Shown: piece after piece, positions 8,234-16,520 of the stretch
Layout: each line of letters opens with the position of its first letter
How positions within the stretch are numbered: the stretch's first letter is position 1
From: Burkholderiaceae bacterium
GTDB lineage: Bacteria; Pseudomonadota; Gammaproteobacteria; Burkholderiales; Burkholderiaceae_B
Direction: 5' to 3'
DNA: 54,771 nt
NCBI GenBank assembly: GCA_030158305.1
Contig: JAOATE010000009.1
Location: 18,361-73,131, forward strand
Notes under the pieces: generated by a model
What the model was told of the DNA's origin: nothing
The model's input: only the letters and a program-made list of their open reading frames with translations
Database searches by the model: none
Program-made: the position numbers and the translations under genes

Positions 8234-8572
8234 ATGCACATAATGCCCATCAATCTTGAAGTCGAATCCACGCTCACTGATCGTTATCAAACGACGGTTC
8301 CCGAAACAGTGCGTAGAGCCTTGCGTTTGGGTAAACGTGACAAGATTCACTACACCATTCTTCCAGATGGGGGTGTGATGCTGACCCGCGCCGACAATAT
8401 TGAAATCAATGACCCCGCTCTTGATCCGTTTCTGAGCTTCCTCGCCCGTGATTTTACGAATCACCCTGAGCGATTAGTGGCGATAGAACCTGCTTTTGTT
8501 CAACGGATTCAATCTCTTGTTGAGGGTGTTCAAGTTGATTTGGATCAGCCCTTATCGGCAGATGATGAGTGA
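8234..8572 (+). CDS. prlF: PrlF-family antitoxin (AbrB-like)
   Basis: 112 residues. A swapped-hairpin AbrB-type DNA-binding N terminus (TDRYQTTVPETVRRAL, then DKIHYTILPDGGV) is followed by a PrlF-type C-terminal half with FLSFLARDF and an acidic tail ending in DDE. It closely follows the E. coli PrlF (SohA) plan. It neutralises YhaV and probably represses its own promoter. ATG 8234 is used; ATG 8243 is an equally possible start. The stop overlaps the yhaV start (GTGA). The pair lies between metabolic and housekeeping genes and looks more AT-rich than its neighbours, consistent with acquisition. Confidence 0.92.
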   Translation: MHIMPINLEVESTLTDRYQTTVPETVRRALRLGKRDKIHYTILPDGGVMLTRADNIEINDPALDPFLSFLARDFTNHPERLVAIEPAFVQRIQSLVEGVQVDLDQPLSADDE

Positions 8573-9072
8573 AAATCGCTACTAGTGAAGGACTCACTAT
8601 CCAAGGTTGGACAATTTTTGCGCATCCACTGTTTTTAAGTCAGCTTGAAAAGCTCGTCATTCAAGTTGAGATTCTCAAAAAAAGAGATCCAGTCGGTTAT
8701 GTAAAGAAAAATGCAAGTAAACGATTAGCGGCAATTATTAAGCTGGCATTTGAGGTGATTCCGCAAGATCCAGCAAGAGCGGAGTATCGCCAAGGTACAA
8801 CCCTTGGCTCAGATCGCAAGCACTGGTTTCGCGCAAAATTTTTCCAACAGTATCGATTGTTTTATCGCTATCACGCACAAGCTAAAGTAATTGTGTACGT
8901 TTGGGTCAACGATGATGATACTAAGCGGGCATATGAAAGCAGTGATGATGCTTATCTGGTATTTCGCAAAATGCTTGAGAGCGGACATCCGCCAGACAAT
9001 TGGCAACAGTTACTTAAAGAAGCGCAAGGCGAACTCATTCGATTGCGACGACTGAAACTACATGAAAAATAA
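8569..9072 (+). CDS. yhaV: YhaV-family toxin (ribosome-dependent RNase)
   Basis: 167 residues matching the YhaV toxin family, RelE-superfamily mRNA interferases held inactive by PrlF. Seen in order: GWTIFAHPLF near the N terminus, KRDPVGYVKKNASKRL, LGSDRKHWFRAKF, the core strand YRLFYRYH, VYVWVNDDDT, and the C-terminal GHPPDNW. E. coli YhaV is 154 long, so this is full size. Start GTG 8569 overlaps the prlF stop, so translation is coupled and antitoxin comes first. It ends directly against the stop of the convergent adenosyltransferase gene, with no bases between. Confidence 0.93.
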   Translation: MKIATSEGLTIQGWTIFAHPLFLSQLEKLVIQVEILKKRDPVGYVKKNASKRLAAIIKLAFEVIPQDPARAEYRQGTTLGSDRKHWFRAKFFQQYRLFYRYHAQAKVIVYVWVNDDDTKRAYESSDDAYLVFRKMLESGHPPDNWQQLLKEAQGELIRLRRLKLHEK

Positions 9073-9615
9073 TCAGTCACGCCGCCACAGCGAATCTGGG
9101 TGTTGGGCAGATTGATTCAGGCAGCGCGCCAAAATAAACAGCAAATCCGAGAGGCGGTTGAGGTACTGCTGCGGGAGCGGCCCCAAGGGCGTTTCGTGAT
9201 GCAGAGCCACGACCGCGCGTTCGGCGCGTCGGCATACGCTGCGGGCAACATGTGCGAGGGATGCTGCGCGGGTACCACCAGGCAAGATAAATTCCTTGAG
9301 TGGCTCTAAGCGTGCATTAAAGTGGCTGATCTGTTCATCCAGATACGCGACTTGTTCGGCTTTCATCAAAAAATAACCAGGGACGGCGAGCTCGCTGCCC
9401 AGATCAAACAAGACGTGCTGTGCGGGGGCGATCGCCGAGGCAATGTCTGCGGGTACATCATCGGAGAGCAACACACCCAGGCAGCTATTGAGCTCGTCCA
9501 CATCACCCATGGCTTGCACGCGTGCGCTGTCTTTGGGCACGCGTGTGCCGTCCCCAAGGCCTGTTGAGCCGTCATCTCCGGTACGTGTCGCGATGATCGA
9601 GAGTCGAGTGCTCAT
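9073..9615 (-). CDS. PduO-type cob(I)alamin adenosyltransferase
   Basis: 180 residues. Transfers the adenosyl group of ATP to cob(I)alamin to make coenzyme B12. The ATP-binding N terminus TRTGDDGSTGLGDG (residues 11-24), GDVDELNS, the FILPGG turn, VCRRAERAV and the C-terminal YLNRLSDLLF helix are all present. ATG 9615 starts the conserved region. It lies 39 bases after hslU on the same strand, so it probably belongs to the hslV-hslU transcript. No cobalamin riboswitch or B12 biosynthetic gene is close. Confidence 0.95.
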   Translation of the reverse strand: MSTRLSIIATRTGDDGSTGLGDGTRVPKDSARVQAMGDVDELNSCLGVLLSDDVPADIASAIAPAQHVLFDLGSELAVPGYFLMKAEQVAYLDEQISHFNARLEPLKEFILPGGTRAASLAHVARSVCRRAERAVVALHHETPLGPLPQQYLNRLSDLLFILARCLNQSAQHPDSLWRRD

Positions 9616-9654
9616 AAGAGTCCTTGGGGGCTGAGAGGCATGGAAAACGGATTG

Positions 9655-10986
9655 TTAAAGTACGTAGCGAGCGAGGTCTTGACTGGCCGCAGCTTCTGCG
9701 AGTTGGTCATTGACATAACGCGCGTCAATCACGATCGTTTGACCGCTGCTACTGGTCGCATCAAAGGACAAGTCCTCCAAGAGCTTTTCCATCACTGTGT
9801 AAAGTCTGCGCGCACCGATGTTTTCGGTGCGCTCGTTGACCTCAAAGGCGAGTTCGGCAAGTCGGGCGATACCTTCGTCGGTAAAGTTTAGATGGACGGA
9901 TTCGGTGGCCAGTAGCGCGGTGTATTGCTTGGTCAAAGATGCGTCGGTGTCGCACAGAATCTGAACAAAATCTTTGGCGGTCAGTGAGTCGAGTTCGACG
10001 CGAATCGGAAAGCGACCTTGCAACTCGGGAATCAGATCCGAGGGGCGCGAAAGGTGAAAGGCGCCGGAGGCGATAAACAAAATGTGATCGGTACGAATCA
10101 TGCCGTACTTGGTCGTGACGGTCGTGCCTTCGACCAGTGGCAACAGATCGCGCTGGACACCTTGGCGCGATACATCCGCCCCGCCGGACTCTTGGCGTGC
10201 AGCGATTTTGTCGATCTCGTCGAGAAAAACGATCCCGTGCTGTTCAACTTTTTGAATTGCGACTGTGCGGAGGTCTTCTTCGTTGACCCGTTTGGCGGCC
10301 TCTTCGTCGACCAACAGCTTGAAGGCCTCTTTCACGGTCATTTTGCGCGACTTGGTTTTGTCGCGTGACAGACCTGCGAACATGCCCTTGAGTTGCTCGG
10401 CCATGTCTTCCATGCCCGGAGGGGTCATGATGTCCATTTGTGGCGTGGGCTGTGCGACTTCGATGTCAATCTCTGTGGCGTCGAGATGTCCCTCGCGCAA
10501 ACGCTTGCGAAAGGTTTGGCGAGTCGCGGTTTCTTCGCGAATGGGTGAGCCGTCTGCCGCACGCGGAGGGGTCAGCAAGACATCAAGAATACGGTCCTCT
10601 GCTGAATCTTCCGCGAGCGTGCGCACGCGTTTCATTTCTTGTTCGCGCGTTTGTTTGATCGCGATCTCAGCGAGGTCACGGATGATGGTGTCGACATCGC
10701 GACCGACATAGCCGACTTCAGTGAATTTGGTGGCTTCGATTTTGATGAACGGCGCATCGACGAGCTTGGCGAGTCGGCGAGCGATCTCGGTTTTACCGAC
10801 GCCGGTGGGGCCAATCATCAGAATGTTTTTTGGATGAATCTCGTGACGCAGAGGCTCGGCGACTTGCTGGCGGCGCCAGCGGTTGCGCAAGGCGACGGCG
10901 ACAGAACGTTTGGCGCGGTTTTGACCAACGATGTATTTGTCCAGTTCGGACACGATCTCGCTAGGTGTCATGGTGGAGGCTGACAT
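9655..10986 (-). CDS. hslU: HslU ATPase subunit of the HslVU protease
   Basis: 443 residues. AAA+ unfoldase that feeds proteins to the HslV peptidase. Walker [10 protein letters not shown] lies near residue 60, with [11 protein letters not shown] after it. Walker B is IVFLDEID. The sensor/arginine-finger region includes [15 protein letters not shown]. The C-terminal peptide ends in RYVL, which docks into HslV. The I domain lies between about residues 110 and 240. It starts two bases after hslV ends, so the two form one operon. Confidence 0.98.
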   Translation of the reverse strand: MSASTMTPSEIVSELDKYIVGQNRAKRSVAVALRNRWRRQQVAEPLRHEIHPKNILMIGPTGVGKTEIARRLAKLVDAPFIKIEATKFTEVGYVGRDVDTIIRDLAEIAIKQTREQEMKRVRTLAEDSAEDRILDVLLTPPRAADGSPIREETATRQTFRKRLREGHLDATEIDIEVAQPTPQMDIMTPPGMEDMAEQLKGMFAGLSRDKTKSRKMTVKEAFKLLVDEEAAKRVNEEDLRTVAIQKVEQHGIVFLDEIDKIAARQESGGADVSRQGVQRDLLPLVEGTTVTTKYGMIRTDHILFIASGAFHLSRPSDLIPELQGRFPIRVELDSLTAKDFVQILCDTDASLTKQYTALLATESVHLNFTDEGIARLAELAFEVNERTENIGARRLYTVMEKLLEDLSFDATSSSGQTIVIDARYVNDQLAEAAASQDLARYVL

Positions 10987-10988
10987 GA

Positions 10989-11525
10989 TTATTCCAGTGT
11001 TTCAATCAGGTGCTGTTGATTGGTATAGATGCAAAGGTCGCCGGCGATTTCGAGCGACTGTTTGACGATGACTTCGGGCGCGAGCTCGGTGTGACGCAAG
11101 AGCGCCATGGCAGCGGATTGTGCATACGCACCACCAGAGCCGATGGCGGCCAGTCCGTTTTCAGGTTCGAGCACATCACCGTTGCCGGTCAGTACCAGCG
11201 TGTGTTCGCGGTCGGCCACGATCAACATGGCTTCGAGACGACGCAAGACACGATCGGTACGCCAGTCGCGTGTGAGTTCGACTGCAGCGCGCATCAGATT
11301 GCCTTGATGTTTTTCCAGCTTGCCTTCAAAACGCTCTTGGAGCGTAAAGGCGTCAGCGGTCGCACCGGCAAAGCCTGCAAGAATTTTGTCGTGATAGAGA
11401 CGACGGATTTTGCGTGCCGTGCCTTTGATGATGATATTGCCAAGCGTGACCTGACCATCACCGCCAAGTGCGACGCGGTTGCCGCGGCGGACGCAAACAA
11501 TAGTAGTGCCGTGAAATTGTTCCAT
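10989..11525 (-). CDS. hslV: HslV peptidase subunit
   Basis: 178 residues. Threonine protease subunit, a dodecamer that pairs with HslU. A short propeptide MEQFHG precedes the catalytic Thr of TTIVCVRR. Further conserved stretches are [35 protein letters not shown] and the [11 protein letters not shown] turn. ATG 11525 gives the usual betaproteobacterial propeptide; the longer start at 11570 would add non-conserved residues. It is first in the hslV-hslU-adenosyltransferase unit. Confidence 0.97.
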   Translation of the reverse strand: MEQFHGTTIVCVRRGNRVALGGDGQVTLGNIIIKGTARKIRRLYHDKILAGFAGATADAFTLQERFEGKLEKHQGNLMRAAVELTRDWRTDRVLRRLEAMLIVADREHTLVLTGNGDVLEPENGLAAIGSGGAYAQSAAMALLRHTELAPEVIVKQSLEIAGDLCIYTNQQHLIETLE

Positions 11526-11563
11526 ATGCGTACTTTGAAAGAGAGTAGGGCTTAAAGTCAACA

Positions 11564-11595
11564 AGGGCACACTCGTGGTGAAGCAAGTGTGCCCT
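11564..11595 (-). terminator. Hairpin downstream of dksA
   Basis: Perfect 10-bp inverted repeat (AGGGCACACT / AGTGTGCCCT) with a 12-base loop, 56 bases after the dksA stop. On the minus strand a moderately T-rich stretch follows. It probably ends the dksA transcript and lies just upstream of hslV. Confidence 0.6.
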
Positions 11596-11650
11596 GTGGT
11601 GTGTCTAGCGAGACTGACTGCGCAGTGATGAGGTGCTGTGCAGTTTCTGC

Positions 11651-12232
11651 TTAGTCACCAAACATTTTCTGTCGCATTTCCCGACGCTCTTGCGCTTCGA
11701 GAGAAAGCGTCGCAGTCGGGCGGGCCAGTAAACGACGCAAGCCAATTGGCTCGCCTGTTTCTTCGCACCAACCGTACTCACCACCGTCGATACGCACGAT
11801 GGATTGTTGGACTTTTTTCAGTAGTTTGCGTTCGCGATCACGCGTACGAAGTTCGAGTGCGTGCTCTTCTTCGATCGTCGCGCGATCGGCTGGATCAGGC
11901 ACAAACTGCGTCTCGCGCAGGTGCTCTGTCGTCGCACCGGCGTTACTGAGAATTTCTTGTTCGAGTTGTCTGAGACGGTCGCGGAAAAAGCCGAGCTGAC
12001 GCTCGTTCATGTACTCAGACTCAGGCATTTTCAACAACTCAGCCTCAGTGGGCAAATTGTTTTCTGACATGTCGCCTGCGGGAGTCGGCTTTTTTTGTGC
12101 CGCTTTGGTCGCGACAGCTGGTGTTTTTGCCGGTGCGGGTGCTGCTTTTTTAGCGGCCGCGACCTCGGTGGATACGGGGGCTTTTGCTGCAGTAGCCTTG
12201 CTTGCTGCGGGTTTTGCTGCCTTGGTTACCAT
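11651..12232 (-). CDS. dksA: DksA-family RNA polymerase-binding factor with Lys/Ala-rich N-terminal extension
   Basis: 193 residues. Binds RNA polymerase through its secondary channel and works with ppGpp in the stringent response. The coiled-coil core begins near residue 60 ([20 protein letters not shown]). The C-terminal globular part reads [16 protein letters not shown] then [15 protein letters not shown]. Only one of the four zinc-finger cysteines remains, so it is a Cys-poor type that should not need zinc; from memory this form is common in beta- and alphaproteobacteria. Residues 1-55 are a Lys/Ala/Pro-rich tail. ATG 12232 has GGAG upstream. An internal ATG at 12070 would give a tail-less protein but has a poor ribosome site. 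It follows the COG0523 GTPase gene by 46 bases. Confidence 0.95.
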   Translation of the reverse strand: MVTKAAKPAASKATAAKAPVSTEVAAAKKAAPAPAKTPAVATKAAQKKPTPAGDMSENNLPTEAELLKMPESEYMNERQLGFFRDRLRQLEQEILSNAGATTEHLRETQFVPDPADRATIEEEHALELRTRDRERKLLKKVQQSIVRIDGGEYGWCEETGEPIGLRRLLARPTATLSLEAQERREMRQKMFGD

Positions 12233-12255
12233 GAAAAAACACTCCAATAATTAAG

Positions 12256-12275
12256 CTCAGCGCACGAGCGCTGAG
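12256..12275 (-). terminator. Hairpin between the COG0523 GTPase gene and dksA
   Basis: Perfect 8-bp stem (CTCAGCGC / GCGCTGAG) with a 4-base loop, starting three bases after the GTPase stop on the minus strand. It lacks a T run, so it may be a partial terminator, a processing site or an mRNA-stabilising end between two co-directional genes. Confidence 0.5.
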
Positions 12276-12278
12276 GGA

Positions 12279-13457
12279 CTACTTGGCCAGACACTGCTCC
12301 AGACCTTTGGTAAAGATCTCTTGAGGCAGTTTGCGTCCGATAAAGACCATTTTCGTGGTCTTTTTTTCGTTCGCCAGCCAAGGCTTGCCAGGTTCGGCAC
12401 CCATCAACATATGGACGCCCTGAAAGAGCATCCGTTTATTGATGCCCTTCATGTAAAGAATACCCTTGTAGCGCAGCAGGTCGGGTCCGTAGACCTGAAC
12501 CACACCGCCGAGAAACTCTTCGAGGCGTTCTGGATCAAAGGGTTTGTCGGATTTGAAAACAAACGCACCGATGGTGTCGTCGTGCGCGGGTTTGGCGTGC
12601 TGGTGACCATGGTGATGGTCGGGGTTCGTACATGTCGCGGGGTCATGGTCATGGCCGTGATCGTGCGCATGTGCGTGATCATGCCCATGGTCATGTCCGT
12701 GGTCATGATCGCAGTGACCGTGATCGTGGTCGCAATGGCTGTGATCATGGTCATGATCGTGCGCGGCATCGGGATGATCGTCGGCCAGGAAAAGTGGGTC
12801 GATATCTAAAATGGTGTTGAGATTGAAGCCGCTGATGTCGATGATCTTTTTCAGATCGGTATCGCCAAAATTGACGGCCTCAATCGCAGCGCGCGGGTTC
12901 ATGTGCACGATGCGACGACGCAAGGCGGCGTACTCAGACTCGGTGACCAGATCTTTTTTGGAGATCAGAATGCGATCTGCGAAGCCAACTTGTTTTTGGG
13001 CTTCTTCTTGTTCGTCGAGCGTAGCCATGCCGTGTTTGGCATCGACGATGGTCACTACCGCATCTAGGCGGTAGTACTCGGCGATGTCATCGTCCATGAA
13101 AAACGTCTGACAAACAGGACCTGGGTTGGCCATGCCCGTCGTTTCAATAATGACGCGTTCGAATTTCAGCTCGCCGCTTTCGTGACGCTTGCGCAGATCG
13201 AGCAAGGTGCGCATCAGATCGCCGCGCACGGTGCAGCACACACAGCCATTGGAAAGCTCGATGATTTCTTCGTCCTGATCCTGGACGAGCAGGTCGTTGT
13301 CGATGCTCTCGGGTCCGAATTCGTTTTCGATGACCGCGATACGCTTACCGTGGTACTCCGTCAGGATGCGTTTCAAGAGCGTAGTTTTTCCCGCACCGAG
13401 AAAGCCGGTGAGGATGGTGACGGGGACCATTTGGTCCAGACTGCGAGGGGAGTTCAT
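12279..13457 (-). CDS. COG0523 (CobW/YjiA/ZNG) GTPase with His-rich metal-binding linker
   Basis: 392 residues, G3E-family metal-chaperone GTPase. Walker A is GFLGAGKTTLL (residues 18-28), the metal-site GCVCC is at 71-75, Walker B lies near FERVIIETTGMANP, and the guanine motif is SKKD instead of NKxD. Between the GTPase and CobW C-terminal domains, residues 228-292 are extremely His/Asp-rich, built of HDHGH-type repeats, with extra cysteines. That is typical of zinc-handling members. The CobW C domain runs from about 296 to the end. It lies directly upstream of dksA on the same strand. Likely role: delivering or buffering zinc, or less likely cobalt. No cobalt-cobalamin biosynthesis genes are nearby. 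Confidence 0.93.
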   Translation of the reverse strand: MNSPRSLDQMVPVTILTGFLGAGKTTLLKRILTEYHGKRIAVIENEFGPESIDNDLLVQDQDEEIIELSNGCVCCTVRGDLMRTLLDLRKRHESGELKFERVIIETTGMANPGPVCQTFFMDDDIAEYYRLDAVVTIVDAKHGMATLDEQEEAQKQVGFADRILISKKDLVTESEYAALRRRIVHMNPRAAIEAVNFGDTDLKKIIDISGFNLNTILDIDPLFLADDHPDAAHDHDHDHSHCDHDHGHCDHDHGHDHGHDHAHAHDHGHDHDPATCTNPDHHHGHQHAKPAHDDTIGAFVFKSDKPFDPERLEEFLGGVVQVYGPDLLRYKGILYMKGINKRMLFQGVHMLMGAEPGKPWLANEKKTTKMVFIGRKLPQEIFTKGLEQCLAK

Positions 13458-13579
13458 GATCAGGTTGACTTCAAAAAACGGGTAAGAAAGCGGAGCGTCA
13501 GGCTTGTCATCAGGCCCAAAGCGAACGCCGGATTACAGCACAGCCGAGGCCTTCCGGCAAACATTCTAATCATTCAGTC

Positions 13580-13595
13580 TGACATGAAAATGTCA
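13580..13595. promoter_or_regulatory. Inverted repeat upstream of the COG0523 GTPase gene
   Basis: TGACAT-GAAA-ATGTCA, a perfect 6-bp dyad about 125 bases upstream of the GTPase start. It lies in a 248-base gap between xerC and that gene. It could be an operator. It does not clearly match the Zur box I know. Confidence 0.35.
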
Positions 13596-13705
13596 TCTCA
13601 ATCTGATTGCCAATTTAAATAAGAATGTCTTATATGGGGTGAATGGGCGAGATTTCAAGACCCTTGCGTGTCTCGAGGGGGCTAAAATCATGCAAGCTTA
13701 TGTTT

Positions 13706-14677
13706 TTATTCGCTTTTTCGACCGGCGCGCGGGTGTGCGGAATCGTAAGCTTTGGCCAAATGCTGGAAATCCAGCTTGGTATAGAGCTGTGTCGTGGAAA
13801 TATTGGCGTGACCAAGCATTTCTTGAACTGCCCTGAGGTCTTGGGCAGACTGTAAAACATGGCTGGCAAAACTATGCCGTAAAACGTGTGGATGAACATG
13901 CGTGGGTAAGCCTGCCAGTTTGACAAGCTTAGTTAACTGGCTTTGCACGACGCGCGGACTGATCCGGCCACCGCGTACCCCGATAAAAAGAGCAGCGGCA
14001 TTGGTTTCGCTCGCGTGAGTCTGTGCAAACTGCTGGCGGGCCTCAAGCCAGCGCACTAAGCATTCGAGGGCCTGGGTACCAATCGGGACGCTGCGGCGCT
14101 TGCCACCTTTGCCCAGAACATTGACCTCGCGATCGCTCAAATTGATCCAGCCAGCTGAGCTGTAGGTTTTACTTTGTGTGTAGTCGACATCGAGACCAAC
14201 GAGTTCGGAGAGCCGCAAGCCGCTCGAGTAAAACAGCTCGAACATGGCACGGTCGCGCAACGAGGCTGGGTCGGTCATCGTGATCAGCGCAGGGGCCTCA
14301 AGAAGGGCTTGGGTTTGATCGACGGAGAGCGCCTTGGGTAGACCGCGCGCGGCCTTGGGCGCACGCACGTCGGCCGCAGGATTAGCCGCCATCTGGCTCT
14401 GAGGTGCCCACCATTTATAAAAGCCACGCCAGGCAGCAAGCATACGGGCCAGACTGCGGGCGCTGTGGCCCTGGCCATGCAGACGGGCGAGAAAATGTCG
14501 GATATTTCCGTTGACGAGCTGGTCTAGCGGCTTACCGTCAGCAAGCGTGACGAGTTGCTGCAGGTCACGCCGATAGGCCGAAAGCGTGTGTCCGGAGTAG
14601 CGACGGTTGACCTCGAGGTGCTTGAGCCAGGCCGCAATGGGATCAGACGGAGCTGCCAGCGGTGTCGGATCAGACAT
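13706..14677 (-). CDS. xerC: Tyrosine recombinase XerC
   Basis: 323 residues. Resolves chromosome dimers at dif together with XerD. N-terminal SAM-like domain roughly residues 12-95, catalytic domain after about 115. The catalytic set is complete: Arg155 (SGLRLSEL), Lys190 (LGKGGKR), His264 and Arg267 (HVLRHSF), His290 (MLGHA) and Tyr299 (TQLYTKLDF). It lies 14 bases after the DUF484 gene. The dapF-DUF484-xerC order is the conserved proteobacterial arrangement, which separates it from phage or integron integrases. Confidence 0.97.
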   Translation of the reverse strand: MSDPTPLAAPSDPIAAWLKHLEVNRRYSGHTLSAYRRDLQQLVTLADGKPLDQLVNGNIRHFLARLHGQGHSARSLARMLAAWRGFYKWWAPQSQMAANPAADVRAPKAARGLPKALSVDQTQALLEAPALITMTDPASLRDRAMFELFYSSGLRLSELVGLDVDYTQSKTYSSAGWINLSDREVNVLGKGGKRRSVPIGTQALECLVRWLEARQQFAQTHASETNAAALFIGVRGGRISPRVVQSQLTKLVKLAGLPTHVHPHVLRHSFASHVLQSAQDLRAVQEMLGHANISTTQLYTKLDFQHLAKAYDSAHPRAGRKSE

Positions 14678-14691
14678 GCGCGGAATCGTGC

Positions 14692-15381
14692 TCAGGCGTC
14701 GTCGGCTGCGCGCAGCGTGGTGCCAGCGGGCTTGAGACGTGAGAGCGTTGAGCTTGCGAGGATGCTGACGGTTTGCAAAAACGCAACACCCATGTCGGGA
14801 CCAAAGCGCTCGGGATCGTCAGAGCCTAAAACCAATAATCCAAACGCGGGCTGCCCCACCGCCGAACGTAACGGCAAAATGGCGAGCGAGGCCGGTTTGG
14901 TGTGTAACCAGCTCGCGGGGGTCAAGCTTGTATCGTTGCCACAATAAGGATTGACAAGACTGTTGGCGTAAGTGTGTACTTCCTCTGCAACGGGGGCGCC
15001 GACACCTTCGGCAGGTAGATCCAAGCCCCAAACACGCAGAGCAACCTCTTGGAGGTTGAATTGTTCGGCTAAGCCAAGCGCGACTTCGCCGGGTAAGCGC
15101 AGGGTCGATTGCTCGGCCAGCATGCGCACGCACCAGCGGTTCAGTTTGTCTGTGGTGATTTCATTGAGGGCGGCGTTGCGCACCAAATCTGCCAGCCTGA
15201 ACTCAAAGTCACGCAGTCGCTCGCGCAAGGTCATGATCTGACGTTCGCCGAGCGAAATCGTGCGCGCTTGGTGCGGGTGAGGCACTTCAAGCGTTGAGAA
15301 CAGCTCTGAATACTGAACAAAAAACTCAGGGTGTTCCTGCAGGAACTTGGCAACAGTATGAGGATGCAGTGAGTCGGTCAT
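14692..15381 (-). CDS. DUF484 family protein
   Basis: 229 residues of the GAF-like DUF484 family, of unknown biochemical role, regularly encoded between dapF and xerC. The N terminus has the family look ([20 protein letters not shown] then a LEVPHPHQ segment). A short helical region ([18 protein letters not shown]) and a GAF-type domain to the end follow. Its ATG overlaps the dapF stop (ATGA), so it is coupled to dapF. A role linked to XerC or cell division has been suggested by synteny only. Confidence 0.92.
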   Translation of the reverse strand: MTDSLHPHTVAKFLQEHPEFFVQYSELFSTLEVPHPHQARTISLGERQIMTLRERLRDFEFRLADLVRNAALNEITTDKLNRWCVRMLAEQSTLRLPGEVALGLAEQFNLQEVALRVWGLDLPAEGVGAPVAEEVHTYANSLVNPYCGNDTSLTPASWLHTKPASLAILPLRSAVGQPAFGLLVLGSDDPERFGPDMGVAFLQTVSILASSTLSRLKPAGTTLRAADDA

Positions 15382-16286
15382 GGCTGGGCAATCAGTGAAG
15401 TAGGAATGGAGGCCACCAGACGATCGATATCGATGGTGCTCGAAAAGACTGTCGTGGCAGGGCCGGTCATACGCATTTGATCGCCGTGGGTGGCAATGGT
15501 GAGCCAGCCGCCATGGGTACGCACACGCACGGGGGAGTCCAGGAGACCGCGACGAATGCCGGCTGCAACAGCGGCGCAGGCGCCTGAGCCGCAGGCGAGT
15601 GTCTCGCCGGCGCCACGCTCATATACCCGCAGATGGGCGGTGTGACGATCGACAATTTGCAGAAAGCCGGCGTTGACGCGTCGGGCGAAGCGAGGGTGCG
15701 ACTCGATCAAAGGACCAAGGAGGGATACAGGTGCCGTGTCGACGTCCTCTACCACCTGAACCGCGTGCGGGTTGGAAATCGCAACAGCGGATAACCAGAC
15801 GGTGACCTCGCCGAGACCGGTATGGGTATTGAGAGGCAACGCGTAAAGAGTGTCTTGGCCCTCGAAACGAGTGTCCAACCCTGTCACATCAAAAGGTAAG
15901 GCCTCGGGCACGAAACGGGTCTGACCCATATCGACCACCACCTCGCCGTTGGGCATCGCCTCAAGCGTAATCAGGCCGGTCGAGATTTCGGCACGCAAGG
16001 GATTGCGGGAGGAGAGTTTTTGCTCATGGACAAATTTGACGAAGCAGCGGGCGCCGTTGCCACAGTGTTCGACTTCGCTGCCATCGGCATTGAAAATCCG
16101 GTAGCGGAAGTCTGCTTCGGGGTGTGAGGGGGTATCGACCAGCAATATCTGATCGCAGCCAATGCCGAATTGTCGGTGCGCGAGGGCGCGTGCGCGCTCT
16201 GCAGTCATTTCGATGGGTTGGCGCACCCCATCCAAGACCACAAAGTCATTGCCGGCGCCGTGCATTTTTGTGAAGTTCCAGATCAT
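15378..16286 (-). CDS. dapF: Diaminopimelate epimerase
   Basis: 302 residues. Converts LL- to meso-diaminopimelate for lysine and peptidoglycan. The two catalytic cysteines are seen as Cys75 in EHCGNGARC and Cys232 in [10 protein letters not shown]; the N-terminal [12 protein letters not shown] is also typical. ATG 16286 ([10 protein letters not shown]) was chosen because the family begins with this strand; ATG 16304 would add six residues, and neither has a strong ribosome site. It is first of the dapF-DUF484-xerC operon and is divergent from metK. Confidence 0.97.
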   Translation of the reverse strand: MIWNFTKMHGAGNDFVVLDGVRQPIEMTAERARALAHRQFGIGCDQILLVDTPSHPEADFRYRIFNADGSEVEHCGNGARCFVKFVHEQKLSSRNPLRAEISTGLITLEAMPNGEVVVDMGQTRFVPEALPFDVTGLDTRFEGQDTLYALPLNTHTGLGEVTVWLSAVAISNPHAVQVVEDVDTAPVSLLGPLIESHPRFARRVNAGFLQIVDRHTAHLRVYERGAGETLACGSGACAAVAAGIRRGLLDSPVRVRTHGGWLTIATHGDQMRMTGPATTVFSSTIDIDRLVASIPTSLIAQP

Positions 16287-16318
16287 GTAGGGATTATCGC
16301 CCATTTGCTTGTGGTTTT

Positions 16319-16520
16319 GACTTAAAATGAAATTTAAGTCGCTGAGTTAACCGACAACTTGCGGGGCGACGGTGTTGGACAAAAGCTGAAATGCTGCGTC
16401 AACACAAAAATAAATCCGCTAAAGCGTCGCGCCCAATCCAGCGTCTATTTAGGTGTCGGTACGGGGTGCAACGCACCTCCTTAACTTCACCTCTGGCTTT
16501 GCCAGAATTAGGACGTGATC
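16319..16520 (+). promoter_or_regulatory. dapF/metK divergent control region and structured metK leader
   Basis: Contains a perfect dyad GACTTAAA-N6-TTTAAGTC (16319-16340), an operator candidate. Close to metK come a hairpin GGTGC-AAC-GCACC (16465-16477), the 16S-tail-like stretch CACCTCCTTA (16474-16483), and a second hairpin TCTGGC-TTT-GCCAGA (16492-16506). The metK ribosome site AGGA (16510-16513) follows at once. AGGTG (16451-16455) can pair with CACCT at 16474 or at 16488, so alternative folds are possible. No known SAM riboswitch class is recognised. Confidence 0.4.

Noticed and set aside
12449-12809. Short-period repeats that might suggest a CRISPR or tandem array
   Set aside because: They are codons of the His/Asp-rich linker of the COG0523 GTPase; there are no spacers of regular length.
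13706-14677. Tyrosine recombinase as marker of an integrated element
   Set aside because: Full XerC motifs and the dapF-DUF484-xerC order mark it as the housekeeping recombinase.
16319-16520. Known SAM riboswitch before metK
   Set aside because: None of the SAM-I, SAM-II, SAM-III or SAM/SAH consensus parts I know can be matched, so only a structured leader is claimed.
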